From: Vibrio natriegens NBRC 15636 = ATCC 14048 = DSM 759
GTDB lineage: Bacteria > Pseudomonadota > Gammaproteobacteria > Enterobacterales > Vibrionaceae
NCBI RefSeq assembly: GCF_035621455.1
Contig: NZ_CP141822.1
Span: forward strand, 2,914,001-2,978,000
DNA length: 64,000 nucleotides
Direction: 5' to 3'
Shown here: one piece after another, positions 8,056 through 18,451 of the stretch
Numbering within the stretch: the stretch's first letter is position 1
Layout: each line of letters opens with the position of its first letter
Notes under the pieces: generated by a model
The model's input: the letters and a program-made list of their open reading frames with translations, nothing else
Database searches by the model: none
Told to the model about the DNA's origin: nothing
Translations under genes and position numbers: made by a program

Positions 8056-8607
8056 GGTTTTCTAAGACACGTTTTGTGTGAACGTAGTGAGACGATGCAA
8101 TTGTAGAGAAGACCTAACACCCCATACCCTCCCCCCTGTACCTATAACTACTAAGTCTCACTCTCTAAAGTTATTTAATCTAAGTGGTTAATAGTTAGTG
8201 GTTAACACTCTAAGGAAAATCTTAAGGGAGTCTTTAAGTTAGTACCTTAACGTTATCTTTAAGTTATCTTAAGGGGTCTTTTGTTTCTCTCCTCTCCTAA
8301 AGGAAGGGAGCTTTGTTTCTGTCCAATGATAGGGAAAAATCCCTGTTATTGGAAAATTCCCTAAAGGGAGAAAATAGGGACATTTAGCGTATAGAGCACA
8401 AACTACTAATCAATACCTCAAGCAGTTGATTGCATTAGTAAACACTAGACCTCAATGCGTCTCTAAAACGCTCTGTATGCGTCTCTGAGGCGCTTGTTTG
8501 AGGAAAGATAACACCGTATTCACTTACTAGTCAGACAGACCTCAACGACAGCCACAATGATTATTTGGTCTTGCTTAAAAGTTAGTGTCTTAAAATAGAA
8601 TCCAATG
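8056..8607. other. Non-coding, repeat-rich segment of the element
   Basis: No gene is seen in 550 bp. TCTTTAAGTTA occurs at 8231 and 8256, 25 bp apart. AGTGGTTAA is doubled near 8182-8204. Five AGGGA/TCCCT pentamers, partly as inverted pairs, lie within 8331-8380. ATGCGTCTCT occurs at 8455 and 8477 and resembles the GTCTCTACA repeats at the element's ends. It looks like a regulatory or replication-type region rather than coding DNA. Confidence 0.5.
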
Positions 8608-9210
8608 TTATTGGTAAGAACTTGATAGCTTGGCCACTATGTTGTCATTTTGCTTTTTAAGTAACTCTCTTTCTGCCTCATCCTTCATTTCAGACCAACT
8701 AGAAAATGAAGTATTTTCAACAACAAATTTATCCCAACTGGAAGAATTAAAATCATCTTGAGACGTAAGCTTAAGATTTGAAGCTGAAACTAAACTATTT
8801 AAGTTCTCATAATGTGAACAAGACTGGATAAACTCAGAGGGAAACACATCATCAAGAACAAAGTGGTGTGTCACCATTTTTATAGCTTTACCGTTACATG
8901 TTACACAGAGAAAGTAAGTTCTATCCTTTCCGTTCCACTCTAGAATTTTCATGCGCGTTGTAAACGACTTGCCGCAGCAAGAGCATTCCTGAGCTTTTAA
9001 CGAAGCTTGTTTAATAGATCGGTTGTAGCACTGTTTACAAAGTGCAAGCTTCTCACCATCCCTTTCAAAGTAATACCGATTCACTTTCTGATGGCTAATG
9101 GACTTCTTACATTCACAGCAAACAGATTTATCTTTGTCCATGTAATACAAGCAAATAGCTAGACACCCAATAACGCTCACGACTAGGGTAATTATTCCAT
9201 TAGGTTCCAT
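8608..9210 (-). CDS. Membrane-anchored double zinc-ribbon protein, unknown function
   Basis: This 200-residue protein is of unrecognised function. An N-terminal transmembrane helix (about 5-23, GIITLVVSVIGCLAICLYY) is followed by two cysteine modules. The first is CCECKK near 31 with CKQC near 58, and the second is CSCCGK near 76 with CVTC near 102. Their spacing fits two zinc-ribbon or treble-clef folds. The C-terminal 90 residues are polar and rich in Ser and charged residues. It starts at ATG 9210 with AAGGAT upstream. It is transcribed towards the recombinase and is the only non-recombination cargo of the element, so it might confer the selective trait, but nothing in the sequence tells which. 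Confidence 0.65.
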   Translation of the reverse strand: MEPNGIITLVVSVIGCLAICLYYMDKDKSVCCECKKSISHQKVNRYYFERDGEKLALCKQCYNRSIKQASLKAQECSCCGKSFTTRMKILEWNGKDRTYFLCVTCNGKAIKMVTHHFVLDDVFPSEFIQSCSHYENLNSLVSASNLKLTSQDDFNSSSWDKFVVENTSFSSWSEMKDEAERELLKKQNDNIVAKLSSSYQ

Positions 9211-9305
9211 AGGTCATCCTTAAACGTGCAACGTTATATTGATATCTGAGGATAGATACTGTTTACCCCTCCAACAAGTATCCATAGTTAGAGGAAAGCT
9301 AATAG

Positions 9306-9340
9306 CAAAAAGGCTACCAAGCGGTTAAGCCTGATAGCCT
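9306..9340 (-). terminator. Leftward terminator inside the right end of the element
   Basis: On the minus strand, AGGCTATCAG pairs with TTGGTAGCCT (two wobbles) around an 11-base loop and is followed by TTTTTGC. It lies about 145 nt after groEL in groEL's direction, so it can stop groESL transcripts before they enter the element. Confidence 0.7.
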
Positions 9341-9413
9341 CTTATTGAGCTTAGATAGCGGTCGTAACGTCCCTAAAGGACATGCCATTGATACCCCAAA
9401 CGGGTCTATAAAT

Positions 9414-9434
9414 GTCTCTACATGCGTCTCTACA
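9414..9434 (+). repeat. Right arm-type repeat pair (GTCTCTACA twice)
   Basis: GTCTCTACA at 9414-9422 and 9426-9434, again with a 12-bp period, matches the pair near the left end in sequence, orientation and distance to the core repeat. Confidence 0.5.
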
Positions 9435-9483
9435 CACCCAGAAAAAACCCTTATAAATCAATAGCAAGTTACGGCATAGATTG

Positions 9484-11154
<1,671 letters not shown>

Positions 11155-11207
11155 TTAAGTTCGACTTGGTTTTTGAATCTGAGCAAAAAATTACTCAATG
11201 ATTGCTA

Positions 11208-11498
11208 TTATTCAACGATTGCCATGATGTCGTTTTCAGACATCACTAGCACTTCTTTACCGTCGATTTTTTCAGTCTTAGTGCCGTAACCTTCAGCGAA
11301 GATAACAGTATCACCAACTTTAACGTCCAGCGGTAGCACTGTGCCGTTCTCTAGAATGCGGCCTTTGCCTACAGCTAGAACAACACCGCGAGTTGATTTT
11401 TCCGCAGCAGAACCAGTCAGAACGATTCCACCAGCTGACTTAGATTCAACTTCTTTACGTTCAACGATAACTCGGTCATGTAATGGACGAATGTTCAT
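11208..11498 (-). CDS. groES: 10 kDa co-chaperonin GroES
   Basis: GroES is the heptameric lid of the GroEL chamber. The protein has 96 residues with the start [14 protein letters not shown], the mobile loop around residues 17-32 ([18 protein letters not shown]) and the C-terminal strand [14 protein letters not shown]. The start is preceded by GGAGAG. It is the first gene of the groESL operon, downstream of a sigma-32-like promoter. Confidence 0.98.
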   Translation of the reverse strand: MNIRPLHDRVIVERKEVESKSAGGIVLTGSAAEKSTRGVVLAVGKGRILENGTVLPLDVKVGDTVIFAEGYGTKTEKIDGKEVLVMSENDIMAIVE

Positions 11499-11565
11499 TG
11501 GTCGTCTCTCCTGAAAATTTCCATGTTTATTTGATAATTGCCCTTCTGGGACACGTGATCACTAT

Positions 11566-11592
11566 ATAAGGGGTCCAATGAACGATCCCAAG
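11566..11592 (-). promoter_or_regulatory. Sigma-32-type heat-shock promoter of groESL
   Basis: On the minus strand, a CTTGGGA -35-like element (11592-11586) and a CCCCTTAT -10-like element (11573-11566) are separated by 12 bp, close to the RpoH consensus CTTGAAA - CCCCATNT. It lies about 70 bp before the groES start. No CIRCE inverted repeat was seen. Confidence 0.65.
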
Positions 11593-11716
11593 GGGCGAGC
11601 ATGATTTTTTTGTGACTTAGTTAAAAGATCGCAACGGTTTGCGTGAGAAATGCGCACTCGCTCACCTTCTTGCTTTCTTGTATCCTTGCAGTTTATCCAC
11701 CAGATAGACGTTAAAC

Positions 11717-13102
11717 ATGCTGGAAAGAAACAAGCCGGAACACCAAGCAACAGATAAACATGGTTTGTTGAGCGCACCCATTCCCGAAACACTGAGAAAA
11801 ATGACGGTCCCGATGACGGTGGGCATGATCGCGATATTGATGTTCAATCTGGTCGATACTTTCTTTATTTCTCTGCTCGGCACTCAAGCCCTAGCCGCCA
11901 TTAGTTACACCTTTCCGGTCACCTTTGGTGTGAATTGCATTACGATGGGCATTGGCATGGGCCTTTCGACCAATATCGGCCGATTACTCGGACAGGGGCA
12001 CTCTGCGCAAGCCGCACGTTTTACTACTCATGGTCTACTGTTAGCTGTCATGCTAGTTGTGATTGCGTCATCAGTTGGCTTTGTGACCATCAGACCACTG
12101 TTTGGTTTTCTTGGTGCGACTGACGATCTTCTTCCACTCATCGAACAGTACATGCAAGTGTGGTATCTCACCATTCCATTACTGGTGATCCCAATGGCTG
12201 GCAACAGTGCAATCCGTGCGACGGGTGATACGAAAACCCCAGCTAAAATCATGATGCTGGCAGGGTTGATCAACGGAATGCTGGATCCGCTACTGATCTT
12301 CGGCTTTGGGCCTTTTCCTGAACTTGGAATCCAGGGCGCAGCAATTGCGAGTGCTTTTAGTTGGTTAGGCGCTTTAGTCGGCTCGTCATACCTACTAGTT
12401 AAACGGGAGAAACTTCTGGCTAAGCCGCAGTGGTTACATCTGAAACAAGATTGGCAACAGACATTGAAAATCGGTACGCCAGCGGCCTTCTCTACCGCAA
12501 TGACGCCGCTGTCTGGCGCTATTTTGATGATGCTGCTGTCAAGCCACGGAACCGCAGCCGTTGCCGCTTATGGCGCCGCACAGCGCATCGAGTCGATACT
12601 GATTCTGGTCTTGATGTCACTGACCTCAGCTTTAACGCCGTTCATGGCACAAAATCTCGGCGCTAATAACCCACAGCGGGCATTCGCAGGATTATTCCTC
12701 AGCATGCGCTTCGCAGTTGTGTTTCAGGGGCTTATCTTCCTTGCAATGGTGCCTTTGAGCATCCCTCTGGCGGCTCTTTTCTCACAAGAAGAAGCAGTTA
12801 AAAATCTGCTTTGGCATTATCTCCTTGTTGTGCCGTTCAGCTACGGTTTCCAGGGTATTGTGATGATATTAGTGAGCGGGCTGAATGCGATGCACAAGCC
12901 ATTACGCGCTTTCCAATGGAGCTTTATGCGCTTGTTCTTATTCATGCTGCCTGCAGCTTGGATTGGCAGCTACCTGTACGATGTTGAAGGGCTATTTATC
13001 GGTATTGCGGTGGGTAATATATTAGGTGGGTTGCTTGGTTACATGTTTGCGCTTCGCGAACGAAAGTTAATGCTGGTAGAACACAGCATTTCCTCTTCAT
13101 GA
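11717..13102 (+). CDS. MATE family multidrug/cation exporter
   Basis: This 461-residue integral membrane protein has twelve hydrophobic helices in two six-helix halves, the MATE layout. The family features AGNSAIRATGDTKTPAK in the first half and GLNAMHKPLRAFQWS in the second are visible. MATE proteins export cationic drugs and toxins in exchange for Na+ or H+. V. cholerae has several (NorM/VcmA and the other Vcm proteins), and I cannot say which one this matches. The gene is divergent from groES across 218 bp and ends before a shared bidirectional terminator with pfkA. Confidence 0.88.
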   Translation: MLERNKPEHQATDKHGLLSAPIPETLRKMTVPMTVGMIAILMFNLVDTFFISLLGTQALAAISYTFPVTFGVNCITMGIGMGLSTNIGRLLGQGHSAQAARFTTHGLLLAVMLVVIASSVGFVTIRPLFGFLGATDDLLPLIEQYMQVWYLTIPLLVIPMAGNSAIRATGDTKTPAKIMMLAGLINGMLDPLLIFGFGPFPELGIQGAAIASAFSWLGALVGSSYLLVKREKLLAKPQWLHLKQDWQQTLKIGTPAAFSTAMTPLSGAILMMLLSSHGTAAVAAYGAAQRIESILILVLMSLTSALTPFMAQNLGANNPQRAFAGLFLSMRFAVVFQGLIFLAMVPLSIPLAALFSQEEAVKNLLWHYLLVVPFSYGFQGIVMILVSGLNAMHKPLRAFQWSFMRLFLFMLPAAWIGSYLYDVEGLFIGIAVGNILGGLLGYMFALRERKLMLVEHSISSS

Positions 13103-13140
13103 ACCCTGTCCTCCCCTAGCTTTAGAAAAACAGAGACAAA

Positions 13141-13166
13141 AAAACCGCGTATCAACGCGGTTTTTT
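13141..13166. terminator. Bidirectional terminator between MATE gene and pfkA
   Basis: AAAACCGCGT-ATCA-ACGCGGTTTT forms a 10-bp stem with a T-run on one side and an A-run on the other, between convergent genes. Confidence 0.9.
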
Positions 13167-13188
13167 ATTTTAGCTAAGAGCGGTCGAC

Positions 13189-14151
13189 TTAGAACAGCTC
13201 TTCTGCAACCTTGTACAAGTCATTACGTACAGGGCGCTTCATGTTTTCGATCGCATCAATAATATCGTGATGAACAAGCTGCTCTTTCACGATACCAACA
13301 CAACGGCCACCGTGACCTTCCATCAGAAGATGGACCGCGTAGTTACCCATGCGAGATGCAAGAACACGGTCAAATGCAGTAGGACGACCACCACGTTGGA
13401 TATGACCTAGTACTGTCGCACGAGTTTCACGACCTGTTGCCGTTTCAATATCACGTGCAAGCTCGTTTGCATCCATCATCAGTTCAGTAAGAGCAATGAT
13501 TGCGTGTTTCTTACCTTTTGCGATACCGTCTTGAATGTTGCCGATCAGCTTCTCTTTATCAAGACCCGTTTCTGGTGTGATGATGTACTCACAACCACCA
13601 GCGATAGCAGACATCAGAGTCAGGTCACCACAGTGACGGCCCATGATTTCTACAATTGAAATACGTTGGTGAGATGAAGAAGTGTCACGTAGACGGTCGA
13701 TTGCATCAATAACTGTGTTTAGTGCAGTTAGGTAACCGATAGTGTAATCCGTACCCGCAATATCGTTATCGATAGTGCCTGGCAGACCGATACATGGGTA
13801 ACCCATTTCAGTCAGTTTTTTTGCACCCATGTAAGAACCGTCACCACCAATCACGACCAGTGCGTCGATACCGTGTTTCTTCAGATTCTCAATAGCTTTT
13901 TCGCGTACTGCCACTTCCTTGAACTCAGGGAAACGTGCAGAACCCAGGAACGTACCACCTTTGTTAATAACATCAGAAACACTAGAACGATCTAGCTTCT
14001 CGATGCGGCCTTCATAAAGACCTAGGTAGCCATCGTACACACCAAACACTTCCAATCCCTCAGAAAGCGCTGTGCGTACCACGCCGCGTACTGCAGCGTT
14101 CATACCAGGTGCGTCACCGCCACTTGTTAAAACACCGATCTTCTTAATCAT
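13189..14151 (-). CDS. pfkA: ATP-dependent 6-phosphofructokinase
   Basis: PfkA phosphorylates fructose 6-phosphate to the 1,6-bisphosphate, the committed glycolytic step. The 320-residue protein equals the E. coli PfkA length. It has the ATP-binding [14 protein letters not shown] at the N-terminus, [12 protein letters not shown], the catalytic TIDNDI loop and the sugar-phosphate-binding [11 protein letters not shown] chose the ATG at 14151 because GAGGGTGAGC precedes it with proper spacing; a GTG six bases upstream would overlap that ribosome site. It stands as a single gene in front of a 285-bp AT-rich intergenic region. Confidence 0.97.
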   Translation of the reverse strand: MIKKIGVLTSGGDAPGMNAAVRGVVRTALSEGLEVFGVYDGYLGLYEGRIEKLDRSSVSDVINKGGTFLGSARFPEFKEVAVREKAIENLKKHGIDALVVIGGDGSYMGAKKLTEMGYPCIGLPGTIDNDIAGTDYTIGYLTALNTVIDAIDRLRDTSSSHQRISIVEIMGRHCGDLTLMSAIAGGCEYIITPETGLDKEKLIGNIQDGIAKGKKHAIIALTELMMDANELARDIETATGRETRATVLGHIQRGGRPTAFDRVLASRMGNYAVHLLMEGHGGRCVGIVKEQLVHHDIIDAIENMKRPVRNDLYKVAEELF

Positions 14152-14436
14152 GCTCACCCTCGATCTTTGGCAATCAATTTATTTAATTTTCTTCTAGGCC
14201 CCTTGTCACCAAGCAACCTGCATAATCCAGAACTGTGCGTTATGTTACATTTCCTATACCGGATTACCAATGAAAACACACATTTTTATGTAACTTTTCT
14301 ACTTATGTAAGAGTATTACAGCTTCTACTATCAACTTCGTTGATTCACATCAGTATCAGGATTCTTAAAGCGTATTGATGGAAAGATAGACAATAAGCGC
14401 CTATTTGTCGTCAGACGCTTTTGTATTTTTCGAGCT

Positions 14437-15345
14437 CTACCAATCTTGCTCTTTCTGTTCTTTCTCTGGTCCATAAATGACAGATATCGGATCTTGGTGG
14501 ATCAATACATCCGCTTCAGGAAAGACAGACAAGAGGTTTTCTTCCACTTTATCAGCTATATAATGGGCTTCGATTAAACGTAAGTCATCATCCAGCTCGA
14601 GATGCAACTGAATAAAACGTGTCGGCCCGGACATCCGAGTTCGTAACTGATGAACACCTCTCACCCCTTTCACGCTCAAGCACTGAGTGTGAATTTCCTC
14701 TAATTCTGTATCAGGCAGTTTTCTGTCCAATAACGTCTGAGTCGCTTCATTCACCATTTTGAAAGCACTGTAAAGAATGAACACGCCAATACCAATCGCA
14801 AACACTGCATCCGCTTGGGTGACACCAAAATAACTTAACCCGAGCGCAACCATAATCGCCGCGTTCATATAAAGGTCAGTCTGATAGTGAAGTGAATCGG
14901 CTGCAATGGCTTGGCTGCCTGTCACTCGCACTACGTGTTTCTGAAACGTCACCAAACCAAGCGTGACGACAATAGCAAACAACGAGACATAGACACCGAG
15001 CTCAGGAGTATGTAAAGCCTGAGGACGGAAGAAACGCTCAACCCCATTGAGGATCAAGAATACCGCGGAGCCAGAGATAAACATGGCTTGTGCAAGGGCC
15101 GCTAATGACTCCGCCTTGCCGTGGCCAAAAGTATGTTCCCTGTCTGCTGGCTGCAAGGCATAACGAACCACAACTAAATTCACCACCGACGCGGCAATGT
15201 CCAGCATAGAGTCAATAAGAGAGGCTAAAAGGCTGACCGAACCTGTCACCCACCAAGTGATGACCTTAACCAGTAAAAGAAGCGTTGCCGTGATTGTTGC
15301 AGTCCAGGCTGCTGTCGTCACTAAGCGTGCGTATTGATGTTTCAT
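14437..15345 (-). CDS. fieF: Cation diffusion facilitator, ferrous-iron/zinc efflux pump
   Basis: FieF (YiiP) is a homodimeric Zn2+/Fe2+:H+ antiporter of the cation-diffusion-facilitator family in the inner membrane. The 302-residue protein has six transmembrane helices and a C-terminal cytoplasmic ferredoxin-like domain (about 210-290). The transport-site motifs are LIDSMLD in helix 2 and HYQTD in helix 5, which match the D-D-H-D tetrad of E. coli YiiP. HTFGHGKAES in the second loop is also typical. The ATG at 15345 is preferred to an upstream TTG at 15351. The gene sits between pfkA and cpxP, the same neighbourhood as in E. coli (cpxP-fieF-pfkA). Confidence 0.93.
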   Translation of the reverse strand: MKHQYARLVTTAAWTATITATLLLLVKVITWWVTGSVSLLASLIDSMLDIAASVVNLVVVRYALQPADREHTFGHGKAESLAALAQAMFISGSAVFLILNGVERFFRPQALHTPELGVYVSLFAIVVTLGLVTFQKHVVRVTGSQAIAADSLHYQTDLYMNAAIMVALGLSYFGVTQADAVFAIGIGVFILYSAFKMVNEATQTLLDRKLPDTELEEIHTQCLSVKGVRGVHQLRTRMSGPTRFIQLHLELDDDLRLIEAHYIADKVEENLLSVFPEADVLIHQDPISVIYGPEKEQKEQDW

Positions 15346-15417
15346 AATCAAAGAGTTAACTCAAACCATAACCAAAGTATACCTCGATAATTATTTAATG
15401 AGTATGAAATAGCCAGA

Positions 15418-15446
15418 TCAAAAAGAGGCAGCCATGGCTGCCTCTT
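15418..15446 (-). terminator. Terminator of cpxP
   Basis: A perfect 24-bp palindrome (15423-15446, arms AAGAGGCAGCCA) is followed on the minus strand by TTTTTGATC, 21 nt after the cpxP stop. Confidence 0.85.
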
Positions 15447-15467
15447 AAGATTTTTTCGTTGTGTCGG

Positions 15468-15980
15468 TTAGTTGCTGCTTGGTTTAGTCATGCGTTTTTG
15501 CATTCTTTCACCACACTGTTGCATACGTTCATTTTGCAACTTCACAAACTCTGCTTTTTGCTCAGGAGTCAGTACACTCAACATTTGGTGTTTTCTTTCC
15601 AGCATTTGTACACGACGCTCAGTTTGTTTTTCTACCATTTCTTTGGCTAACGCATTCGCTTGGGCTTCATCAAAGTTATCCGCCAGCACAAGAGCCTGCA
15701 TTTTTGCGTGGTAAGCTTGTCGCTCCGCTCTACGAGCATCACGTTCTGCCGCATTTTTACCTTTCATCTCCGCACGGTTAGCGTCACGAAATGATTGTAA
15801 TTGCTCTTTTTGCGCGTCAGTCAGATCCATTTGGCGCATAATTCCTCGGTCCATTCCCGGGCCACATTCGTCGCGAGGACCTTTTTGCTGGTCTTTACCA
15901 CCGTAGGCGAAGGCACCTGCAGCACCAAGAGTAAGTGGTAGAACAACGGCAGCTAACACAATTTTTTTTGCAGATTTCAT
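15468..15980 (-). CDS. cpxP: Periplasmic CpxP/Spy-family stress protein
   Basis: CpxP is a periplasmic chaperone-like inhibitor of CpxA and an adaptor for misfolded proteins. The 170-residue precursor begins MKSAKKIVLAAVVLPLTLGA with a cleavable signal peptide ending AFA. It carries the two diagnostic LTxxQ motifs, DLTDAQKEQ and VLTPEQKAEF, in a long Arg/Gln/Met-rich helical protein. The ATG at 15980 follows GAGGA with suitable spacing. Longer reading-frame extensions upstream would run through the CpxR boxes and are rejected. It is divergent from cpxRA, as in enterobacteria, which implies CpxR-activated expression. Confidence 0.9.
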   Translation of the reverse strand: MKSAKKIVLAAVVLPLTLGAAGAFAYGGKDQQKGPRDECGPGMDRGIMRQMDLTDAQKEQLQSFRDANRAEMKGKNAAERDARRAERQAYHAKMQALVLADNFDEAQANALAKEMVEKQTERRVQMLERKHQMLSVLTPEQKAEFVKLQNERMQQCGERMQKRMTKPSSN

Positions 15981-16057
15981 AATTTGATTCCTCATACATC
16001 TGATTGCTTCTTCTGGGCTGTTCTCCCAGCGCTTGAGTATAGAATAGGACGCGCTAA

Positions 16058-16093
16058 GTAAAGTGACGTATAGGGAGCGTAAAGATTCGTAAA
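16058..16093. promoter_or_regulatory. Two tandem CpxR boxes between cpxP and cpxRA
   Basis: GTAAA-GTGAC-GTATA (16058-16072) and GTAAA-GATTC-GTAAA (16079-16093) match the CpxR consensus GTAAA-N5-GTAAA. The second is perfect. Their starts are 21 bp apart, two helical turns, in the divergent promoter region, which supports autoregulation of cpxRA and activation of cpxP. Confidence 0.85.
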
Positions 16094-16170
16094 GAGTGAT
16101 TTTTATACTCTTCGTCACCCATCATTCCAATGTAATATTAAATAAAAGGTAATTGATGGTAGGTCCCTAA

Positions 16171-16860
16171 ATGGCAAACATTCTTTTGATTGATGACGAT
16201 ATAGAGCTAACTAGCCTGTTAAAAGAAGTGCTCAGCTTCGAAGGGTTTGAAGTCAGTGAAGCGAATGACGGAGAAGCAGGTTTAGCTGCCGTGACAAGTG
16301 AAGTCGATTTGATTTTGCTGGATGTCATGATGCCTAAACTCAACGGCATGGAAACATTAAAGCGCTTGCGTGAAAACTGGGAAACCCCGGTACTAATGCT
16401 GACCGCTAAAGGGGAAGAAATAGACCGAGTGATTGGCTTAGAGCTAGGGGCAGACGATTACTTACCGAAACCCTTTAGTGACAGAGAACTACTGGCTCGC
16501 ATTCGCGCCATTTTACGCCGTACCAGTGCAACGCAAAAAGACAGTAAAAGCAGTGACTGCATTGAGTATCAAGAACTTCGCCTTTACCCAGGCAAGCAAG
16601 AGGCTTACTGCGATCAGCTGCTGCTTGATTTAACGGCAACAGAATTTGCTTTGCTCACACACTTTGTACAACACCCTGGGCAAGTCCTGACGAAAGAAAC
16701 CCTGAGCTTGGATGTGCTTGGCAAGCGACTCGCCGCTTTTGACCGCGCGATTGATATGCACGTCTCCAACTTACGCAAAAAGCTGCCCGACCAAAGTAAT
16801 GGCAAACCACGTATCAAAACCTTGCGTGGCCGAGGCTATATGTTGCTTGAGGAAGATTAA
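16171..16860 (+). CDS. cpxR: Envelope-stress response regulator CpxR
   Basis: CpxR is an OmpR/PhoB-family transcription factor activated by CpxA when envelope proteins misfold. The 229-residue protein has a receiver domain (1-115) with acidic pocket DDD (8-10), phospho-acceptor Asp51 in LLDVMMPK and the conserved Lys in LPKPF, then a winged-helix output domain (about 130-227). Asp51 is the same position as in E. coli. Its stop TAA shares one base with the cpxA start, so the kinase is translationally coupled. Tandem CpxR boxes lie about 80-110 bp upstream. Confidence 0.96.
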   Translation: MANILLIDDDIELTSLLKEVLSFEGFEVSEANDGEAGLAAVTSEVDLILLDVMMPKLNGMETLKRLRENWETPVLMLTAKGEEIDRVIGLELGADDYLPKPFSDRELLARIRAILRRTSATQKDSKSSDCIEYQELRLYPGKQEAYCDQLLLDLTATEFALLTHFVQHPGQVLTKETLSLDVLGKRLAAFDRAIDMHVSNLRKKLPDQSNGKPRIKTLRGRGYMLLEED

Positions 16861-18257
16861 TGAGCCAAATATCACGCATCAAACTGCCAAATATTAACAG
16901 CTTGTATGGACGCATATTTGCCATCTTCTGGTTCACTATGCTGTTAGTGTTAATCGCTGTGCTATCACTACCGCATCTGGATCCACGTAAAGCGCGTGAT
17001 ATTCCAAGTGCGCCTTATCAGCGCATGCTAGAAGTGCGTGACGAAATTCAGAATCAATACAGTAAAGAAACTGACCTTGGCCGCATTCTATTTAGTATTG
17101 AGGGACATCGCCAAAATAAAAACGACCCTCGGCCACGGATGTTCTTTTCTGACTATAACGGAAAAATATTAACCACTGACCACCGCAACAACTTTCAAAT
17201 GCGGGCGATGCAAAACTTTGTTTCCATCATCGAAGACAATAACCAACCGAAACAAAAGCTCTATGGCCGATACATGGTCGCCGGGCCAGTGCCAATTACA
17301 TTAGCCGGTTCTGATCTTTTGATGTACGTCGGCTTTAAATGGAATGAGCCACCGCCATTGCTGCTGAGACTGTTTGATCACCCTGTTCAGTTATTACTTG
17401 CCGTCATGCTGGCGAGTACACCTTTGCTACTTTGGCTGGCATGGGCATTGAGTCAGCCTGCACGTCGACTCGAAGCCGCCGCACAGCGCGTAGCCAAAGG
17501 AGAATTTGTCACAGACCCTAATCTGGAGAAAGGGACTTCAGAGTTCCGTCAGGCGGGCAGCAGTTTCAACCAGATGGTCGAAGCCGTAAATCAGATGATA
17601 TCCGGTCAGCAACGTCTGCTCTCAGATATCTCTCATGAACTGCGTTCACCTCTGACTCGACTGAGAATGGCCAATGCATTAGCGACACGCAAACAAGGCG
17701 AAAGCCCAGAGCTAACAAGGATTGATACCGAGGCTCAGAGGCTTGAGCAAATGATCAGTGAGCTACTGGAGCTGTCCCGAATGCAGGCGAATAGCCACAT
17801 GACACGTGAAACTCAACCGATTCAAAGTTTGTGGGAAGAGATCATTGAGGACACTCAATTTGAAGCGGAACAAATGGGTAAACAATTGCGTTACTCCCCG
17901 CTACCGAAAGGCAGTATTTCCGGCAACCCTAAGTTGCTAATGAGCGCTGTGGAAAACATCATTCGCAACGCCATTTACTACGGGAAAGATCAGGTTGAAA
18001 TTAATCTAGAAACGCAAGGTAACACTCTGCACATCACTGTAGATGATAATGGTGAAGGAGTGCCAGATGCCGAGCTGGAAGCCATCTTCCGACCATTCTA
18101 CCGAGTCTCTACCGCTCGTGACCGTCACTCTGGCGGAACAGGATTAGGGCTGACGATCACCGAAAGTGCCATTCGTCAACACAGCGGGACCATTGTCGCC
18201 AGTCGCAGCCCACTGGGTGGTTTGCGCATGACAATAACATTGCCTTTGAGTTTGTAG
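16860..18257 (+). CDS. cpxA: Envelope-stress sensor histidine kinase CpxA
   Basis: CpxA is the inner-membrane kinase/phosphatase of the Cpx system. Two transmembrane helices (about 20-38 and 177-197) flank a periplasmic sensor domain of about 135 residues. A HAMP linker follows (200-250), then the dimerisation domain with phospho-accepting His259 in DISHELRSPLTR. The HATPase domain shows the N box (ENIIRNAIYY), DDNGEGVP and GGTGLGLTI. It has 465 residues, near the usual length. It overlaps cpxR by one base and is followed 30 nt later by a terminator. Confidence 0.96.
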   Translation: MSQISRIKLPNINSLYGRIFAIFWFTMLLVLIAVLSLPHLDPRKARDIPSAPYQRMLEVRDEIQNQYSKETDLGRILFSIEGHRQNKNDPRPRMFFSDYNGKILTTDHRNNFQMRAMQNFVSIIEDNNQPKQKLYGRYMVAGPVPITLAGSDLLMYVGFKWNEPPPLLLRLFDHPVQLLLAVMLASTPLLLWLAWALSQPARRLEAAAQRVAKGEFVTDPNLEKGTSEFRQAGSSFNQMVEAVNQMISGQQRLLSDISHELRSPLTRLRMANALATRKQGESPELTRIDTEAQRLEQMISELLELSRMQANSHMTRETQPIQSLWEEIIEDTQFEAEQMGKQLRYSPLPKGSISGNPKLLMSAVENIIRNAIYYGKDQVEINLETQGNTLHITVDDNGEGVPDAELEAIFRPFYRVSTARDRHSGGTGLGLTITESAIRQHSGTIVASRSPLGGLRMTITLPLSL

Positions 18258-18286
18258 CCAAAGCTCGCACCATTCAACTGACCAGG

Positions 18287-18318
18287 TAAACCCTCCGTCT
18301 CAGGAGGGTTTACTTTTT
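18287..18318 (+). terminator. Terminator of cpxRA
   Basis: TAAACCCTCC-GTCTCA-GGAGGGTTTA is followed by CTTTTTCT, downstream of cpxA. Confidence 0.88.
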
Positions 18319-18451
18319 CTCAACACTGTCCAATGGCGACTCAGTTTCCATTGGAGTCGCATGTGTAGCTTTGCCAGTACTTGGGTGTATACCCCAGTCG
18401 TAGCTACGGTATATACTGCCTCTCTCTTTTGACTAACTCTATTTCTATACC

